Made by a program: the position numbers and the translations under genes. 64,000 nucleotides of DNA from Rhynchopus euleeides (Eukaryota > Euglenozoa > Diplonemea > Diplonemida > Diplonemidae), in NCBI GenBank assembly GCA_963210315.1, contig OY723261.1:930001-994000 (forward strand), read 5' to 3'. The notes under the pieces are model-generated. The model saw only the letters and a list, made by a program, of their open reading frames with translations, was not told the DNA's origin and did not search any database. Below, piece after piece: positions 12,001 to 20,223 of this stretch. Positions within the stretch are counted from its first letter, which is position 1. Every line of letters begins with the position of its first letter.

Positions 12001-12034
12001 AGTGCCGATAGGCTAAGCTCTGCTGCTTCCGCAT
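2..12034 (-). CDS. giant armadillo-like / coiled-coil protein, C-terminus beyond the window
   Basis: One minus-strand frame stays open from an ATG at 12034 to the left edge, giving at least 4,011 codons with no stop and no need for an intron. About residues 80-560 read as alternating hydrophobic helices resembling armadillo/HEAT repeats (for example VVLIRLGVVQLIERG and LLDVLLCVELPPQVL). The rest is mostly charged helix with many Glu, Gln, Arg and Leu, interrupted by a Ser-Pro-Arg-rich linker near residue 2,855 (APRSPRSPRG). No catalytic motif, nucleotide-binding loop or membrane segment was seen. The composition suggests a structural or scaffold protein, perhaps of the cytoskeleton or flagellum, but this is inference and I do not recognise a named family. 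The start is the first in-frame ATG. The calpain-like gene lies 540 bp upstream on the same strand. Confidence 0.85.
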   Translation of the reverse strand, partial: MRKQQSLAYRHWPCFDEEDVEKRERVEISPKSQLPVSPLIYGTPPAAESPRRISLRFKRSGASRCIEERGILEFLTPSRPNLTPPELQSLMGEGELHNMPRLRQALEARDFCEDTWETLTNALVYLRNPAPIAAAFSLETDEMGHPEKSLEDYMFLALYLTSFQPASAGANSTVVLIRLGVVQLIERGLAFVSLQQCTHYPSVLMRLCVSLYAVVARQKKADLTPNAVRLLADIFPNMRPRFRPGHRQSDVDMPCLQDLHGAAVVCLVHSGRDPTLLADTAITSHGAARLVGLLLDPGSDGVILYHSVALATLLVQTSYSNAAVLVAAGLKEAIIQALTSRSGRITTGQRMQVQTCFWATLYHATHMVLSPADLLRQDAAGLPLLSQILRVAARVLKVQDPLSKEEQRGMILVLAMVQKAVHGSRACAELVAHEGVDVLLDVLLCVELPPQVLVTAAMSLEYLAEYPDLAHCISGGADGKLSRAVMLSTDVVLVRLVAAVAMSHNGLAAWPSLPLEDLVGRMGDYIQAQDYPAADALAQALNSVYRSGLMEVPLTRGAVSQVSKHSVHSLWLRQYHAEAGWGGEDGEGHMAASGSAVLLPPLVSWWQPWFHLTTSLLVLEVECEEAVCCVTFECLSGAESLFSKWRKEAVMLRDRRQRELLMLQRRIVSNPTLPDDVLQRQQKELAAVPERFATGLQEAQVLEERWCVMMHHVSSADTDLFADMQMQVQKLQLEVEHIISLPGYVSGGAAALNASYFLYVRAGGLAEQLQALQQTQLGDRRDIDSLLKERRALLSSYLEFEAEQGPYDAVPVWVANPELSLGCSPFLAAAKWLGEQRSACSYDVTLDVGPLNDMIAGSYQQSVCDPMLRLVSGEADPLDFTRPFFLRTVFMPARLLHNMTHTVLNVGLGLALEGTRLEGADYTKRVRLESLSHRNVMLSIVFVYHNTYFTMQRDQSRHLAMLQAATADTLTPCTAQQQAEEDERLGIVTEWAAALSTLVTEGPANAASAVQDSRHAAVQSYVSTLPQVLQGALPLPDSTPGAPTCSEEQAHLELAHAFCEELQGMCDEWCKEATTIRVHAFPCLAPHVRRIRGGVARTVRLREGSAKLDLQEATARLREMEDAAHEWCCEVFAAYCGLADLQVESQHGNGPATVARAAATPAHSWAALPQDADSLRFDFSSTFRNILQLDDALQGMETELFALALEEAAQRWKLENESAQEYHFNLEMWGVEELYRFELDELAVQHVSQRKQVLQEEAVQYSLVLSYAAQSKYQTLHHVSIEGMRTRERGAVLELKKRIDKERSDIIFTHEVELRRKGHDPSIVSKQSMQRTFAEIKWADELERLAEKFHNERMAHTNQTAAVVAKLMADSSKQELLVEQQIKHIHLLRARSTEMSSARISHFTTTRTELASCTHSSLQLWTTMVPANQSAALHAVAEMRSLCALKSTTLKRHDEYDISLFQERCAYEHDCLVAQLSEDSNCVKYIDVSSRSTLTQPPTPVHLACQELLTGTRVEAIRKSLDEVHRSAVFDAAAERWERAVWAVNIPFHPVELPLVDERFAPPGTDSADNVRAFMRNLHDEFRPPTTWDEWQQLLQVVMCDAEGRSHLDPHAQRPCEALLGDITQEHLQSGEAWLHAYDEDIQIRRKIVNEMELDVQKQGIYVAGKERVAQVHTLKKNLVDDERYLNSLWRYYVQTVNAVAALANDALFYSYMRQQLERVVELGIVTYKAEVSRGPTLASAAPTTQDAEGKDETSILLHQAQIGTMKWVVSFEAAVATLFEAEMRMSFFAKRCTYFVQKLHVMRNTLRVFAGRLKDHITDTLVETNLRVAAELKQTVSDEFAPIAEDTLAQYARAVDATRTQRLENLIALMREAAEESLKGEVNAALNSYIEAQWIATTEFTISTKRTKNNAVVHLVRQQLQRTTSKAFARQSIHQQASELALMKQTLDDLIEKNPVGSIQLPPLPNFINVMRYVPRRAYEYLTMQQQSLNEEQKVVAKDLAESVKVLHLMSYLPKQPPSVEEVLGMSLGKWGSVLLDYKAMLSIVSKGSLSNATLRSEFERFIGEIVLRHNVHFLKWKPVDQTRSDATDVIQKQRVVPPSAARKRDQRVLLLTRIKKLSDAPMCLEALPPVQKTMTLSFMHKIREFYISRLHTCNVTGSIEEFETEWDLWCTLVQTSIKWAVYANNPLPGNPVDWNLPRPEEEYRLQNKVLVPLMRYAAAVNASCLICRDEQTVTAMKRDVRMIMRGRLAMGGCSTDSLFAAQCVARLCFEQQFYFKLRDMYDAWSKMSRNDSLVSIEAHKEFYKQCYTYFIEMEGERDLLVTQQKADRTVRMFAKLCPTQADHEEPLVTSASRITAKCSDPLRTFRMIETLNVAISSEILLRRELEVEEVVEWRNTVLDGWEAEITRRKRELLCNELVGRTEVMTKQACAYSEVLQQHVRRLVKRKQLKRHTLQSLHTFSDTAARYYESLRVVETENLLNEEGGEQGWRSAYYSSVYGRSLETQDEFFKDWVLSRSTRYILNLKDVHCADPGDALLDEVRAVVSPASLSLELSLSYLFWEETQARLAVEAGVMEAAEEASRELVTGTWHYTLHVLYDGMAFVEHELQKLAEDMQLVDDSVGIKIPSAAAIPQSRGEQFYSLMKRWKVSLRTLERDIDGGDRPLPQQVAGLLGPPAVCSGGAGPVSAVAAVVPHSGAAVDIVSHPNFKVFLEHCRVDSEMAGRRRATEASSTQDLATSLIVHEYVAHFSDALDHLRGLTAPMQLLQALSQYPFFHCMLRERGAIEAEYHKRCALLLSRDMLKVAEEDQREMMMAPAYENLSYVEKDAVLRSFAAQRVVHYAAKPDVATMSESPRAPRSPRSPRTPRGLVASTSRRMLSSCSRTSRHSFARAPSRKGSYVAAGLEELSVLFNPGHGARKVSFEFEVFAEDERAEANDTFFDYLDTVWYDIERYVCEERSAAAAEPLVVRSPFFPLCSDGVDFATTIPGGYLDAQETQERCALHDQALAEYELLREQESRAAHTASCMHVLRDMWGQWRATWEAEHAFCQEHDELVAAATASLEMTQAQQHQQSQEEIYALMEDNKERGDLTCIIEHQVDEEECMAELCSDSDTHLAQMVQQHAAQRAEELAKFADTRRELEAKVLSLRTLHVETIRTREPKSAADWHDDFEAAEARLMSQYSTGHTTEEDEALARYAVEMEWWKGAHSIVVPVPGVWLRAATRSLSIASTHRIAMEEQYALKAHAALGGSLYNVSEALKANSTAEVEWGMAALDKAYTSDVAKHGEKQDTDTFNRLRGLNQKLDAEVRIIAEIIAARPVLREVRAPASEGVHPQHTHLWMWREVHLWRSVVAQEDTPPLLMRRNDFFMRSAPETLPSPAEQEEATERIVLTLHESIAVRPMLMQHCGLTEATTRTALISEEEHVRLLLFTDFTLGLGYMLVTDLVLRTGDTDTMRLWYDTSDSDVSSVCSDSVVAASGVTTLGDSGSGVHDPPLFRLMERLEVSTLLLHIIRHPTMSGVRNSSSLFALLSLLDRASTCDNGCRPSRKLLEERCVGERERLEGLLLLHSAVHRAAIDIIVEERVVRSKVFGERRRALSAPAAGRADGYSVTQGEDVSEFIATFLSELSLQHKGLDLTASSLQQITNVHAAVTGKAVTAMHRMVSLLHGRLPPLPLRVPHTDSVVVLEKQHSVEGRRLWALRLRFQDNEAFERMVVETMEYNLSDAYMWHAKWLCKAVDFEQHLACSKATIRQLLSEIHTQRWRMTVASLLKQRVTNARELRSAEEYTRHRVVEMKDMLGELRGIEVHADLAHRAAEQLARRGALNPEEHAVLVPASRASQKAHLMLGEEHLSRVLTVCTEVVVRERILRLAFVNQSATEFVTAHNIESKRLYAQFELQVPRASLQAAVLRLRATRPKFDIRPTLGESTDLALRHEQRTRQAQLLGQEQRQFSELLGRELSERHIMVCTDAKLGMAQHDNAIQKSIFACRGLFLETQLLVLQAELDRAVLYSI

Positions 12035-12574
12035 GGCACCCTAAGGTTCCACGCCTGCAGAGGTGATGGGTGGGGTGGTGGGTGCAGGCATAGCGGTATC
12101 ACTGAGAGAGTTTCAGCGGTGCAAATGGGTGGAGGCGGCTTTGGGGGGTGGGGTGGGCAGTGTGATCTACGATTCTACGTCTGGTTTGGCTCGCGGGGTG
12201 CGGCCTTGTCGGGCAAGGACCGGCCCTGAGCCTCCCAGGGTGGGGTGTCTAACACATAATGGGGTGTGGGGGTAGGGGTCAGCTGGTCTAAAGGTGGATA
12301 CGTTGGGCACTCGCTGCACGTATTTGTGCACAGTGGCTCCAGGTGAAGTATCACCTCTCATAAAGGGGCAGCCATCACGCGTTTTGCAGCGTGGCTGGTG
12401 GTCCATGCCCTTGGTGGAACGAACGAAGGATTCAAGGGGCACTGAGATACGCATCAAACGGTACAATGATCATCCCTGAGCCCTCTTGAGGGGAAAGTGA
12501 AGCCGATTCTGAGACTGGCGTTCCGATAACAGACAAGGAACGGATTGGAATTCCAACGAAGCCCATGACAGAGG
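12035..12574. other. intergenic, no gene seen
   Basis: This 540-bp gap separates the start of the giant ORF from the stop of the calpain-like gene, so it should hold the promoter of the first and the 3' end of the second. It has G-rich stretches near 12,061-12,160. I see no repeat, RNA gene or convincing ORF. Confidence 0.5.
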
Positions 12575-14725
12575 CTACAGGGCGTCGGAGCCCTGCCGCT
12601 CCACAAGCACAAAGGCGGATCTCGCAAACACACGCAGGGTGAACTTCAGTTCCGCCCTCTGCTGCCGCAGGCTGTCGAGAACACGGGGGTTCAGGTGGCG
12701 CGGCTCACACGTGGGCACAAGCAGGTAGGTTCCTGCCTGCACAGTCCCAGTTCCGTACTGCGAGAGCGGGCCCTGCTGCAGGTGGTGGGCGAGCTTAGGG
12801 TGCCGCTGGGCCGGCTTCAGCACAACAGCAGTCGCGTTACCCTCGGGGACAAGCTTGAAGCCCATTTCGTATGACTGGTCCTGCGGTGCAGCGCAGGCAC
12901 GGGGGTCCCGCTCGTGGATGCTGATGAACACCTTACAGGCCTGCGTCACCTGCATCTTGTACACAGGGCACTGCGGCCTGCGCGGGTTGTACACCAGCTC
13001 GCCCGACAGACTGAGCTCATTCCACCCCGTGAACGCCTTCACCGCAGCGGTGTACTCAAAGTGGTTGAGCAGGTCCACAAACTCCATCCAGAACGACCCG
13101 TCCATCTCGGTCCGGGGACAGAGCGCCTTCGCCAGACGTGGGGCATCCTGCCACTCTCGCGAATCGGGTGCCCACGGCCCTGCCCAGGCGATGTCGCCAT
13201 AGGGGGCATGCAGCCGCAGGAGGCGCAGGGGCTTGCGCCCTTCGGAAGGGAGCTCCGCTGTGGCAGTCTCCAGCACGCGGTACACAGCACCGCGCCGCAG
13301 GCCTGCGGAGGTCTCAGAGGCAACGGTCACAACCTCGGCACCGAGGTCCATCAGCAGCTCGTCCAGATGGTCCCACATCACATCGCAGAAGGTCTCGAGG
13401 GCTGCGGCACGGGCATCGGTGCTGGCATCCGGTGCCCACGGGGCGACGAACCGCTCGGAGCGCGGATGGGGGAGGGACGGCGCGAGGGCCACACCTCCGC
13501 TCATATCGCACAGCGCCTCTGCCACATGGCCATAGGGGTGGCGCAGTCCTGCAGACACCTTCTTGCTCAGGGGGTGCGTGGCAGTCAGCGCACCGTAGCC
13601 CCCACACAGCTTGGCCAGGGCCTTGACCACGAGGGTCAGGAACATGCCTCCTGTGGCAAGGCGGGCTGTCGGCAGCAGAGGGCGCCCCGCGCTGTTGCAG
13701 GGCACCAGGTCGTCTACCACAACGTAGCGCCACGCCGCGTCGATGAAAAAGCGCACGACGTACACCCCGTGGCGATTCTCCTTGTCGGGGTGCAGCATGA
13801 AGCGTGCGCCCCCCATGTGCCGTGCGGAGGTGGGGTCGCGCTGCGCGTCCCTGCCTTGTGCGCTGAACTCTTGGATGACTATGGCCAGGCAGCTGATGAC
13901 CCAGTGCCCCAGGTCTGTGGGGCCCCAGTCGATGTCGTCAAACGAGGGTGCCTCTGTGGAGGCCCCGAACAGCTCTGCCGTCTGGCCTACGTCGACAAGG
14001 CGGCGGAACACAACATCGCCACTGCGCCCCAGGGACTGTGCCAGCACAGGATCCACTGCATCGGTGTCGAAGTCGAAGTCGCGGAAGTCACATCCATACT
14101 TTGCACACAACGTCAGCAGTCCGTCGACAGGGTTGACAGAAAAGTAGGTGCGGGCGGGGCCGTTTGGCTTATACTCCGGGTGGTTGCGGTAGAACGACTC
14201 AAGGGCAGGCCGGGGCAGTGTGTTGCTCTGCGGGTCTGCTGGTGTCTTGGACACCACAGCAGGCTTGCGGTACTGCGTAGGTGCCTCTGTTGGCGGTGCC
14301 GGGTACAGCTCCGTTGCTTGATGGTGGTGGTGGTGATGATGATGTTGATGCTGGTGGTGGTCAGTCTGGGGTGTGGCAGGGTGCTGCGGTGTGTGGTGCG
14401 GTGTGCCGTAGCGCGGCGGCGAGAGGGCCTGTTGGACGTGCTGCCGTTGGTGGGGCGGCTGCGACAGCTGCTGCTGCGACTGCTGGTGGTGGTGGATGCC
14501 GAGCCCAAGTGCCTTGGCCTCCGCCATCTCATCGGTGGCAGCACGCACCTCAGCTGTCAGCGTTGCGACGCGCTGCTCCAGCAGCTGTGTGAGGTGGCAT
14601 GACACGAGCACGGCGTTGCAAATCACCACACCCCCTCCACCTCCCCCCTGCCACACGACAGGACATACCTCTCGGTCAGCCAGCAGCTGCGGCACATCCA
14701 CCTGCCCCCCCTCGGGGGACGCCAT
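12575..14725 (-). CDS. calpain-like pseudoprotease (CysPc fold, no catalytic triad)
   Basis: A 688-residue product is predicted from the first in-frame ATG (14725) with one 84-nt intron (14668-14585, GTATGT...CACAG) that joins residues in phase. After a short coiled-coil segment comes a Gln/His/Pro-rich region with a run of histidines (about 14,310-14,350), then a calpain CysPc domain and a C-terminal calpain domain-III-like beta module (VTQACKVFISIHERD). Family landmarks are clear: VYVVRFFIDAAWRYVVVDD, ALAKLCGGYGAL, and DGSFWMEFVDLLNHF. All three catalytic positions are altered. LGDCW reads LGHW near 13,900, the His of HAYSVT is Ala (GAVYRV, 13,286-13,288), and the Asn of NPWG is Ala (APYG, 13,205-13,207). 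It is therefore probably a non-proteolytic scaffold or regulator. The intron is inferred; read through, the ORF also stays open. Confidence 0.8.
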   Translation of the reverse strand: MASPEGGQVDVPQLLADREVCPVVWQGGGGGGVVICNAVLVSCHLTQLLEQRVATLTAEVRAATDEMAEAKALGLGIHHHQQSQQQLSQPPHQRQHVQQALSPPRYGTPHHTPQHPATPQTDHHQHQHHHHHHHHQATELYPAPPTEAPTQYRKPAVVSKTPADPQSNTLPRPALESFYRNHPEYKPNGPARTYFSVNPVDGLLTLCAKYGCDFRDFDFDTDAVDPVLAQSLGRSGDVVFRRLVDVGQTAELFGASTEAPSFDDIDWGPTDLGHWVISCLAIVIQEFSAQGRDAQRDPTSARHMGGARFMLHPDKENRHGVYVVRFFIDAAWRYVVVDDLVPCNSAGRPLLPTARLATGGMFLTLVVKALAKLCGGYGALTATHPLSKKVSAGLRHPYGHVAEALCDMSGGVALAPSLPHPRSERFVAPWAPDASTDARAAALETFCDVMWDHLDELLMDLGAEVVTVASETSAGLRRGAVYRVLETATAELPSEGRKPLRLLRLHAPYGDIAWAGPWAPDSREWQDAPRLAKALCPRTEMDGSFWMEFVDLLNHFEYTAAVKAFTGWNELSLSGELVYNPRRPQCPVYKMQVTQACKVFISIHERDPRACAAPQDQSYEMGFKLVPEGNATAVVLKPAQRHPKLAHHLQQGPLSQYGTGTVQAGTYLLVPTCEPRHLNPRVLDSLRQQRAELKFTLRVFARSAFVLVERQGSDAL
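14585..14668 (-). other. predicted intron in the calpain-like gene
   Basis: This 84-nt stretch begins GTATGT and ends CACAG on the minus strand, lies between codons, and encodes an implausible Gly-run if translated. Its removal joins LLADRE directly to LLEQRVATL, making a continuous helix. Confidence 0.6.
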
Positions 14726-15072
14726 GGACACATGCTGTGCTACACCAGGCCCGAAGCCATCCACCTCAGGCCCTCGAGGTCGGCTCCTGACATGGCTATT
14801 CACGGACTCGCGCAGCTGTGGGGGATAAGGAGTGACCACCGCAATGTGTCCTCTGATCTACTGAACGTTATATTGAATTATAAATGCTGCTTATAAGCTG
14901 ATAGTTGTAGCAATACCCGCCACGGCGGAACCATCCCACAAAATGCAAGGGGTGGTGGGGGCGGGGCGGGATCAACAAAATGGCCTCAGCACAATGGCTC
15001 TAAGGTCCTGGATCGACCTCCACTGGTTTGCTTGCTTGACGATCGATGAGAAGGCTAGGGGGTGCCGCTGGG
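14726..15072. promoter_or_regulatory. short intergenic region, probable promoter of the calpain-like gene
   Basis: This gap lies between the calpain-like start and the Aquarius stop. An A/T-rich island at about 14,865-14,910 (containing TTATAAATG and TTATAAG) stands out from GC-rich surroundings and sits about 140-185 bp upstream of the chosen ATG. A promoter role is inferred from position and composition only. Confidence 0.35.
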
Positions 15073-18000
15073 CTAGTCCTCGTCGCTGTCATCCTGTGCG
15101 GCAGCCAGGCGGGCCTGCTTGACCTTCTCCAGTGCACGGCGGCGCGCCTCCTCAGCAGGGTTGATAGCACGTTGCGGCTTCTGCTGCTCCTGCGGCAGTG
15201 CCCCTTCCTCGCCCCTGAGAGACGCCGAGTGGGGCGTAGCCCACTTGTCCAGGTAGTAGCCCACACCGAACTCACCGCTGCCGAAGTAGAAGCCCTTCCG
15301 CACGCCACGCCAGATGTGGCTCTCGCTGAACTCGCGAGAGCGGCGCATCTCCCACGCGACTGCCTCTGGGTCCTCCTCTTCCTGCGTGTGGTGCTGCGTC
15401 TGTGCCCTGGCGTTAGCCACAGACTCAAGCTTCGACACAAGCTTGGCGAGGGCGGTGAAGTCCTTGACCTGTGGGGTGGGGGGTGGGGGTGTGGTGGCGC
15501 AGAAGGCGGCGGGGCAATATGTATACCTTGACAGTTGTTTCGCCGGGGTCGTTTGCCGCACGTGTTGTGGTTGAGGTCACCTCGTCGGTGTTGAGGCAGA
15601 GCATGGTCGGGTTCTTCAGCAACCTGTCGAACGCCTCCTTCAGCTCCCACACAGGGCGGAACAGCGCCACGTTCCCGAACACAAACAGCCCGAGACGCGC
15701 ACGCGACAGGGCGACGACGAGACGCCGAATGTCGCGGAAATGGCCAACACGCTGCGTCCGCACAAGCGACACCAGAATGTAGTCGTTTTGCTGACCCTGG
15801 TATTTGTCGACTGTGCTGATGCGGGGGTGCGCGCCGTACACAGAGCCTGTGGTGGTAGTGGTGGCACAGCGGCTGCAGTATCGCAATATACCTGACTTGC
15901 AGCGGTGGTTCAGCACGTCCTTGATAAGGTGCTTCTGCCCGTTGTACGTTGTGAGAATCGTGATTTTCCCTGTGGTAATGAGCATGGCACCGGGCTTCGT
16001 AGCAGACACATACGTGAATCGTAACCCAACAGGCGCATGTACATGTACAGGTGCACCACGTACTCTGCCTCCATGATGTTCTGATAGAAGTGGGGCTGCG
16101 GCACTGTCTCCTGCCCGTCCACATTGATGCACTGGCATGTGAACGTGAGGCCTGGGTTGGCGAGGCTGAACTCGGGCTGCGTCTTGACGTGCGGCAGGTC
16201 CGTGAGCGAGTCGTAGCGCCAGCGGAACAGGTCGGCAAGCGATTCGCGCATACGCCCCTGCAGGAGGAGGTGATGGTATGGCGTGGTGTGGTTGTGGCGT
16301 GGTGGCAGCAGTGGCACAGTCACCCCCCTCACTAACACAAGCATCATCACAACATACCTGCGCATCGAGCTGGACAACAGGCACTCCCAAGCGCACAAAG
16401 CGGGTGAACATCGATTGCTCCATGTGACAGTACTTCTGGAACGTCGAGTTTTTGATCACAGGCGGCAGCTGGTTGTGGTCCCCGATGAGGACAATACGCT
16501 TCAGCCTGCTCTCGCCATTCTCGAGCGGCTGCTGCAGCGCCATGGGAATGAAGGTCTCGATCTCCAGAATCTGTGCGCTCTCCTCCATCACAAGGTTGTC
16601 GTACTTAAACCCGAGACGCAGGAAATCACGCCGCTTGAGTGCCGCGTGTGTGCATGTCATCGCAATGATGCGCGCCTGCTTCGTCAGGAGGTAGGTACCA
16701 CGGTCGCTGGATGTGCGGAGCAACTCGAAGGCCCGGCAGTCCTTCACCTCGTCGAACACCTCCTGCACGTGATCCCACGCGTACTCAACGCACTGCATGG
16801 CCCCCTCGAAGCTTGTTGCGGGCTCCCAGAAGGGTGTCAGTGTGTCGTCGAAGTAGTCGGCAAACGGGAAGTTGACAACAACCCACCGCGGAGCACGACG
16901 ATCATCACCCTCTTTCGGCAGCTCTGCCTGGAACTTCTCCCACCGTGTCTTCACGTGGTGGTTGAAGAAGTGGCCAGAGCTTTCGCACGTGTGTGCGAAG
17001 CCCTCGTCAACACCCAGCACGCGACAGAGCTTCGCCACACGCTCCAACAGGTGTTTCCGACGCTCCAGCATGTAGTTGACACGCCCCCAGCGGCTGAAGT
17101 CCTCTTCCGTCTGCAGCTCCTTCTCGCCCATCCCGAGACGCAGCAGGTGCCTGTGGGGGCGTGGTATGGCAGGAGGCGAAATCGGATGACTTGCAAAACT
17201 AAACATCTCCCGATAGTGTAGGGGACTCTGAAGTACTTCAACTTCATGACCAGGAAATATCGGTGGTGAGGAGCGCACCAAATCACCAAACTAAGGCATC
17301 TCCCGATAGTGTAGGGGTCTCTAAAGTACTGCAACTTCATGACCAGGAAATATCGGTGGTGAGCTAAGGGCGAAGCCCAACACGAGCTCTGAGCAACACC
17401 TGCTCTCTCTCGGCCTACCAGCACCACAACATACCGCTGGTCGATGTCCTTCAACATCACCTTTGTGAAGATGTCGTTGAGTGCCGCATTGCTGTGAGTG
17501 ATGATCAGCGTCGTCTGGGTCGGGTATTTGTGATACAGATTCGACACAATCTGCACGGCGACGTCAGTCTTCCCCGTACCTGAGTGGGGTGTTGCGCGGC
17601 ACGTGGCAGCAAGTAACATACCAGGCGGTCCCACCACGAGGGTCAGCCCTGTGTGGTTGGCAGACCGGATAGCCTCGGACTGCTTCGCGCTGAAGTTGAT
17701 GTGGCGCGGCTTCGGCTTGTCCGCCTCATACAGGAATCGGGAACGCGACGCCTTTGCCGAGGGGACAATGACCTCCCGCTCCTTCACATCCTGCGCGTCG
17801 CCGTAGTCCATGTCCTCGTCGTCCGACTCCGCCTCGATGTTTGTGTAGTGCGCGCTGTCGGGTGCGCCGTAGCCGAGGAAGAGCTCGTGGAGCCACTCAG
17901 GGATGACGTTGGGGAACTTCATCAGTGACCGGATTGTCTCCAGCACTGCTTTGAAGTTGTTCTCCTCCGGTCTCCGCCGCATCACGAGGTTGAACGACCC

Positions 18001-19806
18001 GTACAGGTCCTCGTTGCCCGAGTGCACGTCCTTGTGGTAGGTGACAGGGTCGAGGTGGACACGGATATGCCTGTTGTTGCCCGTCAGCGTCACGCCCTTG
18101 CCCATCATATCGTACCCGGTGGTCACGTTGCCTTCGTCATCGCGCATGTCAATCACCTCGCAGCCGCGCACTGCACGCACCCCATGCTTCTCGAGGAAGC
18201 CAGTGGCCTGCGGCTGAGGGGGCTGCAGCGCGATCAGCATCAGCACATCGTGCTGGCGCAGCTCGCTCCACTCACGGCAGACGTTCGGCGCACCCGCATC
18301 CGCCAGGGAGAGGTTCACCTCCGCACGCACCTCTGCAGGGCGTGTGTACCCGATGTGCGGCTTGGCAACCCGAGTCACCTGCGTCGACAGCACCGGGAGC
18401 AGCATCCGCGAGCGCCCAGTGCACTGCACCGTGCCGTCTTCCAAGGCACGTGGGCGCATGCGGGGCATGTGCAGCTCGATGTCTTCACGGATCTCGTACG
18501 TGCTCTCCAACTGCATCAGCTTGAAGTTACGCAGCAGGTAGTCCTGCAGACTGAGGAACTGGAGGTTGAGCTTCGGCAGGGCCAGGGGCTGTGCAGCGCA
18601 GTACTCCTCTGTGGGGATCATCCCGCTGCGCCACATCATGTGCTCGTCGGGGTACAGCGCCACACTCGTGAGGTCCGAGTAGTCCGGATGGCGCGAGTGC
18701 CGCAGCGCCAGCACATCCAGCAGATGGTCACGCGACACCCCCTCCCCCTGGCCGACACGCGCCCCGTCGTACACACACAGACGCTCGCACAGATCCTCCA
18801 GCTGCTTGTCCCCAAGGGTGGCAAGGTACTTCTCGAGCTGCTTCTTGTCCTCCACCAGGCTGAGGTGCGACATCGACACGTCCTGCAGCTTCTCCTTGTA
18901 GAACTTATACGCAACACGCTGGAACCCCGTCACCTTCGCGCAGTACTGCTGCTCGCTCTCCCGCATGCTCAGCTCCTTCCCGGTCTGGTTGTCCACGGGG
19001 AAGAGAAGGGCGTCGTGCAGCATCTGCAGCAGGCCCCTGAAGAGGACACCGCTCTCCCCTTCATACTCCTTCGCGAGGAGGGAACGCTTGCAGTGGACGT
19101 AAATATGCGAGTCATCAATGTAGGCCTGCACAAAGCGGCGCGTGGGCATCTGCGACAGCAGGTCGACAAACAGCTCGAGATACCTGCAGCACACATTAAT
19201 GTGCCTCTCCGCCGTCTCCGCAGCAGACCCCGCCCCGGCCCCACCGAGCAGCGCAGTCTTCAGGGCAGCATCCACCTTCGCGAGGTTTGCCAGGAAGGCG
19301 CGCACCAGCTTCGGCACAAACAGGCGCTCCTCCTTCATGTGGTCGCCATCCTCACGCACCTTCTTCTCCAGCTTGGCGAGGGGTTTGCGCAGCTTCGGGA
19401 AGAGCTCGGTTTCGAGATGGCGCCGCTTCGGCGACAGGGAGAGGTAGAGGGGATACGACACACGCCCGAGGAAGTGATCCCGCACCTTCTCCTTTTCGAG
19501 CGACTGGAATGCACAGATGAGAAGGCGCAGCATCGACTCCGATACGGAAGGCGACGCAGCGATGAGGTCGATCCCCGTCAGGAGGGAGAAGAACTCCCCA
19601 GCGCCCTGCTGGAGCAGCTCATCCCACACCTCGATCCCCTCCGTCGCCTTCGACAACAGCTTCTTTGTCTCTGCGAAGAAGGTGCCCTGCTCCTCCTGCG
19701 ACTTAAAGGGCGCGAGAACTTCGCCAGCCGCTGTCACCGGCACCTGCTGGGGCACCCCATCGACCCGAACCCCTCTCTTCTTCGCCGCAGGCGGGCCCCC
19801 AGACAT
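15073..19806 (-). CDS. AQR: Aquarius, intron-binding spliceosomal SF1 RNA helicase (IBP160)
   Basis: Seven exons (19806-17622, 17579-17435, 17150-16358, 16257-16014, 15969-15892, 15846-15527, 15468-15073) total 4,161 nt, exactly 1,386 codons plus stop; the human protein is about 1,485 aa. The N-terminal ~700 residues match the Aquarius armadillo and beta-barrel region. The helicase core shows Walker A GPPGTGKT (residues ~726-733, formed across intron 1), THSNAALNDIF, motif II VMEESAQILEIETFIP, motif III IGDHNQLPPVI, QGQQNDYILVSLVRT and motif VI RLVVALSRARLGL. Aquarius joins the spliceosome as part of the intron-binding complex and contacts the intron upstream of the branch point. The tail is acidic (DDSDED). 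The ATG at 19806 precedes a conserved-looking N-terminus; in-frame codons upstream are low-complexity. Confidence 0.95.
17151..17434 (-). repeat. Aquarius intron 2 with an internal ~93-bp tandem duplication
   Basis: This is the longest intron of the gene (284 nt; the others are 42-100 nt), with GTATGT at its start and CCCACAG at its end. Inside, about 17,199-17,270 and 17,292-17,363 are two copies of one sequence (both contain CATCTCCCGATAGTG and CCAGGAAATATCGGTGGTGA) with only a few differences. The extra length of this intron is mostly this duplication. Confidence 0.8.
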
Positions 19807-20223
19807 CGCACGCGCAAGAGAGGCGGCAGGGTGGGAAGGGCGGGTGTTGGGGTGTGGGAAGGAGCCCCAACCCACCCCGAGCCCCCGAGCCCTCCCCCCG
19901 AGTGTACTCGCCCCTCCCCTGCCTGTGGGAATGCGGGGTGGCACGGGTTTGTGTTGTGGGGGTGGCGGTGTAACCCTCCTCGGGGCTGCAACGTGGCTTC
20001 ACTTGTGTATGTGCAAACTGTTCGGCATATTGAAGCGAATGGGAGGGGGTAGGTCGGCTGGTATAGGGTGTGTGCGTTGGCGGGGTAACATATGATGTGG
20101 CGGGTGTAGAGAGGGGGGAGGGTGGTGTGGGATGACGGGCACAGAAGCAATGTTAAGCATTGAGCCCCAGAACCCTCCCCATGTATGTGTGTTATAGTTA
20201 TTATGGTGCCCCTGACGACCCCA
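19807..20223. other. intergenic region upstream of Aquarius
   Basis: About 400 bp with pyrimidine-rich stretches on the minus strand and no recognisable gene. It should contain the Aquarius promoter. No clear core-promoter motif can be assigned. Confidence 0.4.
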
